Notes: generated from the letters alone by a model not told the origin. A stretch of DNA of 64,000 nt from DATARH01 sp035648415 (GCA_035648415.1 DASRLO010000004.1:1-64000), one strand, 5' to 3'; shown: positions 17,718 to 27,329, counted from the first letter of the stretch. Translations and numbers: made by a program.

Positions 17718-18257
17718 CTATTTCGACGCTGCGTCCGGCGCCGCTGGGGTGCCGTCGGGCACCACTATGTCAGCCAAGCTCTCGAGCTGGCTCAGCCACG
17801 CCCTGACGCGCCGGCGGTTGGTCCCGAAATCACCGCTGCCGTAGCGCGCCCGGCTGTAGACGGCAAGGCTCGACCGGTCGGGACCAAGCGCGACGAACTC
17901 GGCCGTGACGATGTCCGGAAAGCCGAACACGGACGTATGCTGGATCACCACCAGCCGGTTCTGGTCCGGCTGGGCAGCGACCTTGACGATGTTCGGTTCG
18001 CCCGCCAGGAGCTGCGTCCAGAGCGCGGCGAGGCGGTCGACCGGCAGCGCGAAGGCCGGGCTCGCCGCCGCCGTCGCCTGGCAATAATTCGGCGGGCAGG
18101 CGAGAAAGGCGTTGCCGGGGATCGGGTCGCGCAGCTCGCGGATCGCGATGCGTTCGTCCGGCCGCAATTCGTTTTCGGACGGCCGGCTCATGTAGATCCG
18201 CACCGCCAGGCCAAGCCCGACCAGCACCAGCACCGCGACGATCAGCTTCATGAACAT
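17718..18257 (-). CDS. DUF1499 protein with N-terminal membrane helix
   Basis: 179 residues. A single N-terminal helix (KLIVAVLVLVGLGLAVRIYM) anchors or exports the protein. The remainder matches the DUF1499 pattern, with CPPNYC early and the later segments VVIQHTSVFGFPDIVTAEF and SRARYGSGDFGTNRRRV. Function is not known. Its start overlaps the end of the luciferase-like gene by ten bases, so both are on one transcript. Confidence 0.85.
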   Translation of the reverse strand: MFMKLIVAVLVLVGLGLAVRIYMSRPSENELRPDERIAIRELRDPIPGNAFLACPPNYCQATAAASPAFALPVDRLAALWTQLLAGEPNIVKVAAQPDQNRLVVIQHTSVFGFPDIVTAEFVALGPDRSSLAVYSRARYGSGDFGTNRRRVRAWLSQLESLADIVVPDGTPAAPDAASK

Positions 18258-19273
18258 CCGACGGCCAGCCTTTCAAGTCCGAACGCCTCGGCGAGCAGGG
18301 TATAGGAACGTTTGCGCGCCTCGTAGTCGTGGGTGATCGTCAGCACGACGATCTCGTCGACGCCGTATCGTTCGGCGAGGTCTTCGAGCCCGGCCTTGAC
18401 CTGGCCGGGGGTGCCGACGATCTGTCGGCGGCGGTGGTGCTCGACGACCCGCCGCTCGATGTCGGTATAGGGATGGGCGAGCGCCTCCTCGGGTGGCGGG
18501 AACGGCTTGAGGATGCCCTGGCGCTGGCGCAGCCGCGACAGGTCGCGGCTGACGGCGAGGTATTGCGCGCGCTCTTCGCTCTCGGCGCAGATCGCGAACA
18601 CGCCGATGCTGGCTCGCGGCGCGGCGAGATGGGGCGACGGGCGGAACCGCGCCTTGTAGACGGCCATGATATCGGCGCCGCCCTCGTCGGTGATGAAATG
18701 CGCGAACGAGAAGGCGCGGCCGAAATAGGCGGCGAAGATCGCGCTCTGGTCGCTCGACCCGAGGATCCAGATCTCGGGCAGGGTCTCCCCATCGGGACTG
18801 AGCTGGATGCGCGAGAACGGGTGGTCGCTGGGGATCGTGTGCTCGAGATAGCCGATGAGGTCGGCGATCTGGTTCGGGAAATGCTCGATCCCGAGCGCGC
18901 CCGGCCCGTGCGCCAAGGCCGCGGCGGTCAACTGGTCGCTGCCCGGGGCGCGACCGATGCCGAGGTCGATGCGGCCGGGATGGAGCGTCTCCAGCATGCG
19001 GAACTGCTCGGCCACCTTCAAGGAGCTGTAATGCGACAGCATCACCCCGCCCGAGCCGACGCGGATGCGGCTGGTCTCGGCGGCGATGCGGGCGATCATG
19101 ATCTCGGGCGCGCTGCCCGCCAGCGCCGGGGTAGCGTGGTGCTCGGCCAGCCAATAGCGGCGATAGCCGAGCGCCTCGGCATGGCGCGCCAGTTCGATCG
19201 TCTCCATCAGCGCATCGCGCGGCGTCACCCCCTGCCGCACCGGCGATTGGTCGAGCACGCTCAAAGCCAGCAT
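18248..19273 (-). CDS. luciferase-like flavin-dependent oxidoreductase (LLM class)
   Basis: 341 residues from the ATG at 19273, where the family start LSVLDQSPVRQG begins; the frame is open 28 codons further upstream without family similarity. Motifs: RYWLAEHHATPALAGSAPEI, RIRVGSGGVMLSHYSSLKVAE and IGRAPGSDQL, which mark the MsnO8-type LLM group. Such enzymes use reduced FMN and oxygen for monooxygenation; the substrate is unknown. It is divergent from the acyl-CoA dehydrogenase genes. Confidence 0.88.
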   Translation of the reverse strand: MLALSVLDQSPVRQGVTPRDALMETIELARHAEALGYRRYWLAEHHATPALAGSAPEIMIARIAAETSRIRVGSGGVMLSHYSSLKVAEQFRMLETLHPGRIDLGIGRAPGSDQLTAAALAHGPGALGIEHFPNQIADLIGYLEHTIPSDHPFSRIQLSPDGETLPEIWILGSSDQSAIFAAYFGRAFSFAHFITDEGGADIMAVYKARFRPSPHLAAPRASIGVFAICAESEERAQYLAVSRDLSRLRQRQGILKPFPPPEEALAHPYTDIERRVVEHHRRRQIVGTPGQVKAGLEDLAERYGVDEIVVLTITHDYEARKRSYTLLAEAFGLERLAVGCS

Positions 19274-19404
19274 GGCGCGCAGATTACACGCTAACGGCCT
19301 CAGCAGACGCGGATTTCGGCCGTGGACAGGAGCGGCGCGGCCGGGCGCGCTTGTCAAGCCGGCGGGGTTCTGGTTCGATCGCCGCAGCGCCGCGGGGAGA
19401 AGAC

Positions 19405-20463
19405 ATGGCCGATTCGATCATCACCGACACGGCGACCAGGATTTTTCAGGATTTGTGCGAGGCCGAGACGGTCAATCAGGCCGAGAAGGGTGAGTGGCCG
19501 GCGGCGCTGTGGGACGCGCTCGAAGAATCAGGGCTGCCGCTGACCTGGGTTCCCGACGCGTTCGGCGGCGCCGGGGCCGAGATCGCCGACGGCTTCGCGG
19601 TGCTGCGCGTCGCCGGGCGGTTCGCCGCGCCGGTGCCGCTCGCCGAGACCCTGCTCGCCGGTTGGCTCCTGGCGCAAGCCAAGATCGCCGCACCCGCCGG
19701 ACCGATGACGATCGCCCCGGTCCACGAGGACGGCAACATCACCATCGCCGCCGACGGCAGGCTCGCGGGCCGGGTGCGGCACGTGCCGTACGCCCGCGAC
19801 ACAAGGCACATCGCGGTCGTCGCCACGCGGAACGGCCAGCCGGTCGTGGCGCTGGTCGAGACCGAGGGGCTGTCGATCAGCCCCGGCGTCGGCCTTTCCG
19901 GCGAGCCGCGCGACACGGTGAGCTTCGACGGCGCGACCGCAATCTCGGTCGGGCCGGCGCCGGGTCTCGATCCCGCGAAGCTGACCCTGATCGCCGCCGC
20001 CGCCCGCACGCAACAGATGGCCGGGGCGCTCGAGCGCATCCTCGAGCAGTCGGTGCAGTTCTCCTTGGATCGCGTGCAGTTCGGCCGGCCGATCGCCAAG
20101 TTCCAGGCGGTGCAGCAGAACCTCGCGAACCTCGCCGGCGAGGTCGCCGCCGCCGGCGCCGCCGCCGACGGCGCGGCCGAAGCCATTTCCGAGCACGGCG
20201 TCGCCGGCGACATCGTCGCCGCCGAGGTGGCGATCGCCAAGCTGCGGGTCGGCGATGCGGCCGGCGCGGGGGCCGCGATCGCGCACCAGGTGCATGGCGC
20301 GATGGGCTTTACCTATGAGCACACGCTGCACCATTCGACGCGCCGCCTCTGGGGCTGGCGCGAGGAATTCGGCAACGAGACGCTGTGGGCCGAGCGCCTG
20401 GGCCGCATGGTCGCGGCGCAGGGCGCCGACGCGCTGTGGCCGTTCGTGACGCAGGGATCGTGA
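19405..20463 (+). CDS. acyl-CoA dehydrogenase, short paralogue
   Basis: 352 residues from the ATG at 19405 with GGGGAGA just upstream. The three-part acyl-CoA dehydrogenase fold is visible: an N-terminal helical part (PLTWVPDAFGGAGAEIADGF), a middle beta domain that is shorter and more diverged than usual, and a C-terminal helical domain (QFSLDRVQFGRPIAKFQAVQ, then QVHGAMGFTYEHTLHH). It lies 22 bases before a second, longer paralogue; such pairs often form heteromeric enzymes. Confidence 0.88.
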   Translation: MADSIITDTATRIFQDLCEAETVNQAEKGEWPAALWDALEESGLPLTWVPDAFGGAGAEIADGFAVLRVAGRFAAPVPLAETLLAGWLLAQAKIAAPAGPMTIAPVHEDGNITIAADGRLAGRVRHVPYARDTRHIAVVATRNGQPVVALVETEGLSISPGVGLSGEPRDTVSFDGATAISVGPAPGLDPAKLTLIAAAARTQQMAGALERILEQSVQFSLDRVQFGRPIAKFQAVQQNLANLAGEVAAAGAAADGAAEAISEHGVAGDIVAAEVAIAKLRVGDAAGAGAAIAHQVHGAMGFTYEHTLHHSTRRLWGWREEFGNETLWAERLGRMVAAQGADALWPFVTQGS

Positions 20464-20485
20464 GATAGGGGATCGTGGGGAGATA

Positions 20486-21646
20486 ATGGCCAACATTTTC
20501 CAATTCGATCCGGTCGAGCTGCCGCCCGAGTGCAAGGAATTGCGCCAGGAGGTCCGCGCCTTCCTCAAAGAGGAGATGGAGGCCGGCACGTTCAGCCCGA
20601 GCGGCCGGCGCGGCGACAACGCCGCCGCCTTCGCCCGCAAGGTCGGGGCCAAGGGCTGGATCGGCATGACCTGGCCGAAGGAATACGGCGGCCAGGGCCG
20701 CAGCCAGCTCGAACGCTATGTCGTCACCGAGGAGATGCTGGCGCACCGCGCGCCGACCCGCCACTATTCGACCGCCGACCGGCAATCGGGCCCGGTGCTG
20801 CTGCGCTACGGCCAGGACGCGGTGAAGAAGGACATCGTCCCGCGCATCTGTTCGGGCGAATTGTGCTTCTGCATCGGCCTCAGCGAGCCGAATTCCGGCT
20901 CGGACGTGTTCGCCGCCTCGACCCGCGCGACCAAGACCGATGGCGGCTGGCTGGTCAACGGCCGCAAGATCTGGACCTCGAACGCGCACCAGGCCGATTA
21001 CATGATCGGCCTCTTGCGCACCTCGAACTCCACCCCGGAGAACCGCCGACACGGCCTCACCCAGTTTCTCATCGACATGAAGTCGACGGGCATCGCCATC
21101 CGGCCGATCATCAACCTCACCGGCGCGCACGATTTCAACGAGGTCGTCTTCGACGACGTGTTCGTGCCCGACCTCAACATGATCGGCGAAGTGGACATGG
21201 CATGGAAGCAGGCGAGCGCCGAATTGGCCTACGAGCGCAGCGGCCCCGACCGCTGGCTCGAAACCCTACAGAGCCTGGTCGAGTTGATCCGCGTCGTCGG
21301 GCCGGAGCCGAGCGAGCGCCAGGCCGAGGGCATCGGCCGCGAGGTGGCGCATCTGGCGACGATGCGGCGCATGTCGCTGTCGGTCGCCGGCATGCTGCAG
21401 GCCGGCAAGACGCCGGCGGCGGAAGCCTCGATCGTCAAGGATCTCGGCACCAATTTCGAGCAGGCGCTGCCCAACAAGGTGCGATTGATGGCGCCGGTGC
21501 GCGGCGATTCCGACCCCGACAGCAACGACGACCGCTTCGAGCAGGCGCTCAACTACACCACCCTGATCGCGCCCAAGCTGACCATCCAAGGCGGCACCCG
21601 CGAAATCCTGCGCGGCATCATCGCGCGCGGGTTGGGGCTGCGGTGA
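20486..21646 (+). CDS. acyl-CoA dehydrogenase
   Basis: 386 residues with full family length. Conserved segments: MTWPKEYGGQGRSQLERYV, the FAD/substrate loop GLSEPNSGSDVFAASTRA, GWLVNGRKIWTSNAHQADYM and the C-terminal IQGGTREILRGIIARGLGLR. It oxidises acyl-CoA to the 2-enoyl-CoA with transfer of electrons to ETF. It follows the shorter paralogue closely and is separated by a palindromic repeat from the acyl-CoA synthetase gene. Confidence 0.92.
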   Translation: MANIFQFDPVELPPECKELRQEVRAFLKEEMEAGTFSPSGRRGDNAAAFARKVGAKGWIGMTWPKEYGGQGRSQLERYVVTEEMLAHRAPTRHYSTADRQSGPVLLRYGQDAVKKDIVPRICSGELCFCIGLSEPNSGSDVFAASTRATKTDGGWLVNGRKIWTSNAHQADYMIGLLRTSNSTPENRRHGLTQFLIDMKSTGIAIRPIINLTGAHDFNEVVFDDVFVPDLNMIGEVDMAWKQASAELAYERSGPDRWLETLQSLVELIRVVGPEPSERQAEGIGREVAHLATMRRMSLSVAGMLQAGKTPAAEASIVKDLGTNFEQALPNKVRLMAPVRGDSDPDSNDDRFEQALNYTTLIAPKLTIQGGTREILRGIIARGLGLR

Positions 21647-21661
21647 TGCTGGATTGCCGAT

Positions 21662-21789
21662 CGTGCGTCCATCGAGGCTTTGCTTCGCAAAGCACCTCAG
21701 GATGAGGACCGTTTAGTGATGCCATGCAGGAAGGGTCCTCATCCTGAGAGCTCTGAGGTGCGCCGCCAGGCGCCTCGAAGGACGCAGCG
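21662..21789. repeat. palindromic intergenic repeat (CACCTCAGGATGAGGA type)
   Basis: Two arms, 21662-21708 and 21736-21789, are imperfect inverted copies containing CGTCC-TCGAGG and ACCTC-AGGATGAGGA words; the left arm has its own mini-hairpin (GCTTTGCTTCGCAAAGC). Repeats of this type are widespread between genes in alphaproteobacteria. Confidence 0.85.
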
Positions 21790-21812
21790 CCGTTTTGCAG
21801 CACGAGTAGCAC

Positions 21813-23945
21813 ATGCCTGACCTCCGACCGCTGCTCTCCCCCAAAAGCCTCGCGATCGTCGGCGCGGCGTCCGACGAATCGATCCGCGGGCGTCTGACCA
21901 AGCAGCTCATCGGGCACGGTTTCGACGGGCCGATCTACCCGGTGACGCGCAGCCAGAGCGAAATTCTCGGCCACAAGGCCTATAAGAGCGTCGCCGACCT
22001 CCCCGAGCCGGTCGACCTCGCAATCATCGTCGTGCCGGCGGCGCATGTGATCTCGACGATCGAGCAATGCGGCGCGCGCGGCATCCCGGCGGCGGTGATC
22101 ATCAGCTCCGGCTTTGGCGAGGAGAAGAGCGAGGCGGCGGCCCGGCGCGACGCCGAGTTGCGGGCGCTCGCGGCGCGGCTCGACATGGCGATCTGCGGGC
22201 CGAATTCCGAAGGCCTCGTCAACCCGCTGCGTCCGCTGGTCGCGACCTTCAGCCCGGTGTTCCATGACTTCTCCAAGCCGCTGCTGCCCGAGGGCAGCTT
22301 GGCGAAGCCGATCGCGGTGTCGTGCCAGTCGGGCGCGCTCACCTTCTCGTTCCTCAGCCGCGGCCAGTCGCGCCAGCTCAAATTCACCACCCAGGTCAGC
22401 TCCGGCAACCAGACCGTGCTCGAAGCGCACGACTACATCGAGGCGGCGCTGGAGTCGGGCGCGGCCGACATCTTTCTCGTCTATCTCGAAGGCATCCGCC
22501 AGCCGGCGCGGTTCCGCGCGGTTGCCGACCAGGCGGCGCGGGCCGGCAAGCCGCTGATCGTCGCCAAGGTCGGCCGCTCCGACGCCGGCCGCCGCGCCGC
22601 CGCCTCGCATACCGGCGCGCTGGCGCAATCGGGGGCGATCGACGACGCGGTCTTCCGCCATCACGGCATCGTCCGCGGCGAGGACCTCGACCACATGCTC
22701 GATGTCGCCGCCGCCTTCGCGTTCTGCAAATTGCCCAAGGGCAACCGCGTCGCGATCATCACCGGCTCGGGCGGCAGCGCGGTATGGATGGCCGACATAT
22801 TGTCGGCGCACGGTCTCGAAGTGCCCGAGCTCGAAGCCGACCTCCAGGCCAAGATCATGGCGATGCTGCCGTCCTACGCCTCGGCGCTCAACCCGATCGA
22901 CGCCACCGCGCAGGCGATCGGCGAGGTCGGCTACAAACCGATCGTCGAGCTGGTGCGGCAATCGCGGCGCATCGACACGGTCCTCCTGATCTCGTCGGTG
23001 GCGAACGAGACCACCGCGCGCAAGCGCGCCGAGGAACTCGCCGGCATCGTCGCCGAAACCGCGCAGCCGCTGCTGATGGCGACCTACACCACCGCGTCGC
23101 CGGGGGCGATGGCCGCCTTCGCCGAATTCGGCATCCCCTGCTACACCTCGATGCCGAGCTGCGCGCGGGCGATCAAGGCGCTCGCCGATTACGGCCGCTT
23201 CCGCGAGCGCCTCGCGCGCCGCGTCGCGCCGCAGGCGACAACCGCCTCGGTGCGCGACACGGTCGGCAAGGCTCTCGCCGAGTCGGGCAAGGTGCTGACC
23301 GAATTCCAGGCCAAGGCGCTGCTCGCCGCCTACGGCGTCAAGCGGGTGCCCGAATTTCTCGCCACCGGCGAGGACGACGCGAGCGAGGCGGCGATGCGCC
23401 TCGGGGGGCCGGTCGCGCTCAAGGTGCAGTCGCCGGACATCGCCCACAAGACCGAGGCGGGCGCGGTGCTGCTCGGCCTCAGCGGCGACGCCTCGGTGCG
23501 CGAGGGCTACCGCGATGTGCTGGCGCGCTCGCGGGCTGCGGCGCCCAACGCCAAAATCGACGGCGTGCTGGTCCAGGCGATGGCGCAGCGCGGCCAGGAG
23601 ATGATCCTCGGGATCACCCGCGACGCGGTCTTTGGGCCGATGCTGATGGTCGGGCTCGGCGGCATCCATGTCGAGGTGCTGAAGGATGTCGCCTTCGCCC
23701 CGGTGCCGCTCGACAGCGAGGATGCGCTGGCGCTGATCGGGGAATTGAAGGGCGCGGCGCTGCTCGACGGCGTGCGCGGCGCGCGGCCCGCCGACAAGGC
23801 GGCGCTCGCCGAGCTGATGGTCGCGCTGTCGCGCTTCGCCGCCGACCACGCCGACCGGATCGCCGAGATCGATTTGAACCCAGTCATCGTCCACGAAGCC
23901 GGCGAGGGACTGAGTATCGTCGACGCGCTGATCGTTAAAACCTAA
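21813..23945 (+). CDS. NDP-forming acyl-CoA synthetase / acetate-CoA ligase family
   Basis: 710 residues. The N-terminal CoA-binding domain begins LLSPKSLAIVGAASDESIRG; a succinyl-CoA-ligase-like domain follows (SGALTFSFLSRGQ, AASHTGALAQSGAIDDAVF). The C-terminal third is an ATP-grasp domain (GPVALKVQSPDIAHKTEAGA, GLGGIHVEVLKDVAFAPVPL, EIDLNPVIV). Such enzymes make acyl-CoA from a carboxylic acid, a nucleoside triphosphate and CoA. In this context it would activate the substrate of the acyl-CoA dehydrogenases upstream and the enoyl-CoA hydratase downstream. Confidence 0.9.
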   Translation: MPDLRPLLSPKSLAIVGAASDESIRGRLTKQLIGHGFDGPIYPVTRSQSEILGHKAYKSVADLPEPVDLAIIVVPAAHVISTIEQCGARGIPAAVIISSGFGEEKSEAAARRDAELRALAARLDMAICGPNSEGLVNPLRPLVATFSPVFHDFSKPLLPEGSLAKPIAVSCQSGALTFSFLSRGQSRQLKFTTQVSSGNQTVLEAHDYIEAALESGAADIFLVYLEGIRQPARFRAVADQAARAGKPLIVAKVGRSDAGRRAAASHTGALAQSGAIDDAVFRHHGIVRGEDLDHMLDVAAAFAFCKLPKGNRVAIITGSGGSAVWMADILSAHGLEVPELEADLQAKIMAMLPSYASALNPIDATAQAIGEVGYKPIVELVRQSRRIDTVLLISSVANETTARKRAEELAGIVAETAQPLLMATYTTASPGAMAAFAEFGIPCYTSMPSCARAIKALADYGRFRERLARRVAPQATTASVRDTVGKALAESGKVLTEFQAKALLAAYGVKRVPEFLATGEDDASEAAMRLGGPVALKVQSPDIAHKTEAGAVLLGLSGDASVREGYRDVLARSRAAAPNAKIDGVLVQAMAQRGQEMILGITRDAVFGPMLMVGLGGIHVEVLKDVAFAPVPLDSEDALALIGELKGAALLDGVRGARPADKAALAELMVALSRFAADHADRIAEIDLNPVIVHEAGEGLSIVDALIVKT

Positions 23946-23950
23946 TTCGC

Positions 23951-24229
23951 CACTGAGGCGCGGAGAACACGAAGAACGATTTACCGCAAAGGACGCGATG
24001 GTTACGCAAAGAACGCAAAGGCCTATCTTTCGGGCGCGCTGCGCCCAATAATTTTCCACAATGAGACGGTGAGACAGTGAGGTATCGAGCCACTGAATCT
24101 CACTGCCTCATTGTAATTTATGGCGCTTCGCGCCGGTAAAATCGCCTTCGCGTCCTTTGCGTAACCATCGCGTCCTTCGCGTCAAAGCATTCTGTTTTTT
24201 CTTCGTGATCTCCGTGCCTCCGTGGTTCG
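23951..24229. repeat. large imperfect palindrome, GCAAAGGACGC type, without a gene
   Basis: The outer arms (about 23951-24022 and 24137-24229) are inverted copies sharing GGACGCGATGGTTACGCAAA and flanking ACGAAGAA and GGAG words. An inner inverted pair lies at about 24058-24082 and 24096-24117, and GGCGCGCTGCGCCC words sit between. The left-arm words ACCGCAAAGGACGCGATGG recur around the GxxExxY gene near 28.5-29.0 kb. Confidence 0.85.
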
Positions 24230-24244
24230 ACAAAGGAGCATCCC

Positions 24245-25042
24245 ATGAGCGATCTAGGCACCTATCGCGATATCGCCGTCAGCCTCGACGGAAACGTAGC
24301 CACGATCGAGATGCGGCGGCCGCCGCATAATTTCTTCGACAGCGACCTCATCGCCGAGATCGGCGAGGCGTTCGAGCGGCTCGACGCCAACGATACCTGC
24401 CGCGCCATCGTGCTGTGCGCCGAGGGCCGCTCGTTTTGCGCCGGCGCCGATTTCTCGAAGCGGATGGATACCGGCACGGTCAACGAAGGCTCGCGCAGCC
24501 GCCACGGCAAGCACCTTTACAAGGAGGCGAGCCGCCTCTTCCGCACCAAAAAGCCGATCGTCGGCGCGGTCCACGGCGCCGCAATCGGCGGCGGGCTCGG
24601 CCTGGCGCTGGTGCCGGATTTCCGCGTCACCTGCAGCGAGGCGCGGTTCAGCGCCAATTTCAACCGGCTCGGCTTCCACCCCGGCTTCGGGCTGACCGCG
24701 ACCCTGCCGCGCCTGGTCGGCGAGCAGCAGGCGGCGCTGCTGTTCTACACCGGCCGCCGCATCCCGGGCGACGAGGCGGTGCGCATCGGCCTCGCCGACC
24801 TGTTGGTGCCGCAGGCCGAGGTGCGCGGCGCCGCGCAGGCGCTGGCCCTCGAAATGGCGCAATCCGCCCCGCTGGCGGTGGTCTCGACCCGCGAGACGAT
24901 GCGCCGCGGCCTGGTCGACGCCATCGAGGCGGCGACCGAGCGCGAGCTCGTCGAGCAGGACTGGCTGCGCCGCACCGAGGATTTCGGCGAAGGCATCAAG
25001 GCGATGGCCGACCGCCGCCTGCCGAATTTCCAGGGACGGTAG
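24245..25042 (+). CDS. enoyl-CoA hydratase/isomerase family protein
   Basis: 265 residues of the crotonase fold. The first oxyanion-hole segment is AEGRSFCAGADFSKRM, the second is AVHGAAIGGGLGLALVPDFR, and the following GFHPGFGLTATLPRLVG is typical. It would hydrate the enoyl-CoA made by the neighbouring dehydrogenases. It is preceded by the large palindrome and has AAAGGAG upstream of its ATG. Confidence 0.9.
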   Translation: MSDLGTYRDIAVSLDGNVATIEMRRPPHNFFDSDLIAEIGEAFERLDANDTCRAIVLCAEGRSFCAGADFSKRMDTGTVNEGSRSRHGKHLYKEASRLFRTKKPIVGAVHGAAIGGGLGLALVPDFRVTCSEARFSANFNRLGFHPGFGLTATLPRLVGEQQAALLFYTGRRIPGDEAVRIGLADLLVPQAEVRGAAQALALEMAQSAPLAVVSTRETMRRGLVDAIEAATERELVEQDWLRRTEDFGEGIKAMADRRLPNFQGR

Positions 25043-25393
25043 CTACACCCCGAGCAGCTCAACGTCGAAGATCAGGATCGCGTTCGGCGGGATAACGCCG
25101 CTGGCGCCGCGCGCGCCGTAGCCGAGCTCCGAGGGGATGATGAGGGTGCGCTTGCCGCCCACCTTCATCCCGGCGACGCCCTCGTCCCAGCCGCGGATCA
25201 CCTGGCCGGCGCCGAGGCGGAAACCGAACGGCTGGCCGCGATCGACCGAGCTGTCGAATTTCTTGCCCTTCTGCCCGCCCGGCTCCTGCAGCCAGCCGGT
25301 GTAGTGGACCGAGACGCTGTTGCCGGAGGCGGCCTCGTCGCCGGCGCCGACCACGCTATCGGTGTAGATGAGGCCGCTCGAAGTCGTGGGCAT
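25043..25393 (-). CDS. FKBP-type peptidyl-prolyl isomerase
   Basis: 116 residues from the ATG at 25393; only this segment of the long open frame looks coding. The FKBP core is complete: VSVHYTGWLQEPGG, KFDSSVDRGQPFGFRLGAGQ, VIRGWDEGVAGMKVGGKRTL, PSELGYGARG, IPPNAILIFDVELLGV. No signal peptide is present, so it should act in the cytoplasm. It is convergent with the enoyl-CoA hydratase gene. Confidence 0.93.
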   Translation of the reverse strand: MPTTSSGLIYTDSVVGAGDEAASGNSVSVHYTGWLQEPGGQKGKKFDSSVDRGQPFGFRLGAGQVIRGWDEGVAGMKVGGKRTLIIPSELGYGARGASGVIPPNAILIFDVELLGV

Positions 25394-25459
25394 GGGGATA
25401 CTCCGTGATAGGGCGGTGCTATGCTGCGAACACCGCGCAGATCGAAATGAGGTCATGTC

Positions 25460-26317
25460 GTGCAGGGCTCCATCTTGGCCGAGACCATCGCCGCCGTCAC
25501 CGACATTCTCGGGGCGGAGCTTGACGCCATCGCGGTCGAGCGCGCGGTGATCGGGCTGTTCTTCACCGGCGTCAAGCTGACGACCGGCCATGCCGGCGCC
25601 TGCGCGACGCCGATCAAAACGATCCCCGAGGCGGTGTGTTGCCCCTCGTCGGCGATGGCGATGCCGTTCCCCGGCAAGCTCAAGGGCAAGCCCGCCCGCG
25701 ACGCGATGACGGAAGCGTTCTCCGACCACGGCATCCGCCGCGGCGTCGGCATCGCCGCGGTCAACGCGCTCGCCGAATTGTGCTGGGAGCGCCGTCCCAA
25801 CCCGGCCGTCGAGCTGCTGCGCGGCGTCGACGCGTTCGAAGCCAACATTTTCCGGCCCAACGACCTCACCGTCGTCGTCGGCGCGTTCGTGCCGTTCCTC
25901 AAGGAGCTGAAGCGCCGCAACCAGCCCTTCCTCGTGCTCGAAAGGGACCCCGACACCTTGAAGGCCGAGGAGATGCCGTTCTTCCGCCCGGCCGAGATGG
26001 CGCGCGAGGTGGTGCCGCAGGCCGATGTGCTGTTGGTCACCGGCACGACGCTGCTCAACGACACGCTGGAGGAGCTGCTGTCGTGGGCGCGGCCCGAGGC
26101 TTGGGTCACCGTGGTCGGGCCGACGGTCGGGTTGCTGCCCGACGCGTTCCTCGCGCGCGGCGCCGACTATCTCGGCGGGGTAACGATTACCGATCCCGAC
26201 GCGTTCCTCGAACTCCTCGCCGAAGGTGGTTCGGGCTACCATTTGTTCGGCCGGGTCGCCGAAAAAACGGTGCTGGCGCGGCGCCGCGCCGCGGGCGCCG
26301 CAGCGAAGGCGGCTTGA
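25460..26317 (+). CDS. DUF364 family protein
   Basis: 285 residues, GTG start with GAGG a few bases upstream. The pattern FFTGVKLTTGHAGACATPIK near the start and the later TVVVGAFVPFLKELK and VLLVTGTTLLNDTLEELL matches DUF364, a family associated with heavy-metal chelation by analogy of fold. The role here is unknown. It is followed after 28 bases by an NHL-repeat gene on the same strand. Confidence 0.8.
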   Translation: MQGSILAETIAAVTDILGAELDAIAVERAVIGLFFTGVKLTTGHAGACATPIKTIPEAVCCPSSAMAMPFPGKLKGKPARDAMTEAFSDHGIRRGVGIAAVNALAELCWERRPNPAVELLRGVDAFEANIFRPNDLTVVVGAFVPFLKELKRRNQPFLVLERDPDTLKAEEMPFFRPAEMAREVVPQADVLLVTGTTLLNDTLEELLSWARPEAWVTVVGPTVGLLPDAFLARGADYLGGVTITDPDAFLELLAEGGSGYHLFGRVAEKTVLARRRAAGAAAKAA

Positions 26318-26345
26318 GCTGCGGAAAAATTCAGCGGAGGAAGAC

Positions 26346-27329
26346 ATGACGGCGGTCCGGCTCGGCGGCGGCCAATACACGTTCGAGGTCAACGAGAATT
26401 GGGCGAAAATTCCTGCCGAGATCGTGCTCGGCGACGTCGCCGCGGTCGGGGTCGACAGCAAGGACCAGGTCTACGCCTTCAATCGCGGCGACCACCCGGT
26501 CGCGGTGTTCGACAGCGAGGGCAATTTGCTGCGCACCTGGGGCGAGGGAGTGTTCACCCGCCCGCACGGCGTCCATGTCGCGCCCGACGACACGATCTGG
26601 CTGACCGACGACGGCGACCATTCGGTGCGCCACTGCACGCTCGACGGCAAGGTGCTGCTGACCCTCGGCGTGCCCGGCAAGCCGGCGCCCTACATGTCGG
26701 GCGAGCCGTTCCATCGCTGCACCCATACCGCGCTGTCGCCGCAGGGCGACTACCTCTACATCTCCGATGGCTACGGCAACGCGCGCATCCACAAATACAC
26801 GCCGGGCGGCAAGAGGCTGGCGTCCTGGGGCGAACCCGGCACCGATCCCGGCCAGTTCAACATCCCGCACAATATCTGTTGCGACCCGGACGGCTGGCTC
26901 TACGTCGCCGACCGCGAGAACCATCGCGTCCAGATCTTCGACGGCGACGGCAAGTGGGAGACGCAGTGGAACTACCTGCACCGGCCCAACGGCATGTGCC
27001 TGGGACGCGGCCCGGTTCATGGTCAGTCGGCGCCGCTCTGCTATATCGGCGAAGGCGGCCCGCAGGGCGAGATCAACCGCAACTGGCCGAATATCGGCCC
27101 GCGCGTCAGCATCCACACGACAAAAGACCATCAGGTGATGGCGCGGCTCGGCAAGCCGCATGCCGGCATCGAGCCCGGCCAGTTCACCTCGCCGCACGGG
27201 ATCAGCGTCGACAGCAAGGGCAACATCTATGTCGGCGAATTGTCGGGCCGTTCGTGGGAGCGTTACGCCACCGGCCCGGTGCCGGCGAAGCGCCGGGTGA
27301 TCCACAAACTGGTCAAGGTGGCGGCCTAG
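26346..27329 (+). CDS. NHL-repeat beta-propeller protein
   Basis: 327 residues from the ATG at 26346 with GGAGGAAG just before it. Several NHL-type blades are seen (TRPHGVHVAPDDTIWLTDDG, IPHNICCDPDGWLYVADREN, SPHGISVDSKGNIYVGELSG). The blades resemble peptidyl-alpha-hydroxyglycine alpha-amidating lyase-like proteins of bacterial catabolic clusters. There is no signal peptide. The substrate is unknown. Confidence 0.85.
   Translation: MTAVRLGGGQYTFEVNENWAKIPAEIVLGDVAAVGVDSKDQVYAFNRGDHPVAVFDSEGNLLRTWGEGVFTRPHGVHVAPDDTIWLTDDGDHSVRHCTLDGKVLLTLGVPGKPAPYMSGEPFHRCTHTALSPQGDYLYISDGYGNARIHKYTPGGKRLASWGEPGTDPGQFNIPHNICCDPDGWLYVADRENHRVQIFDGDGKWETQWNYLHRPNGMCLGRGPVHGQSAPLCYIGEGGPQGEINRNWPNIGPRVSIHTTKDHQVMARLGKPHAGIEPGQFTSPHGISVDSKGNIYVGELSGRSWERYATGPVPAKRRVIHKLVKVAA

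Noticed and set aside
21618..24059. An 813-codon open frame on the minus strand opposite the acyl-CoA synthetase gene
   Set aside because: Its translation is rich in Arg, Asp, His and Gln with no domain, and it lies antisense to a clear enzyme gene; long antisense frames are expected at this GC content.
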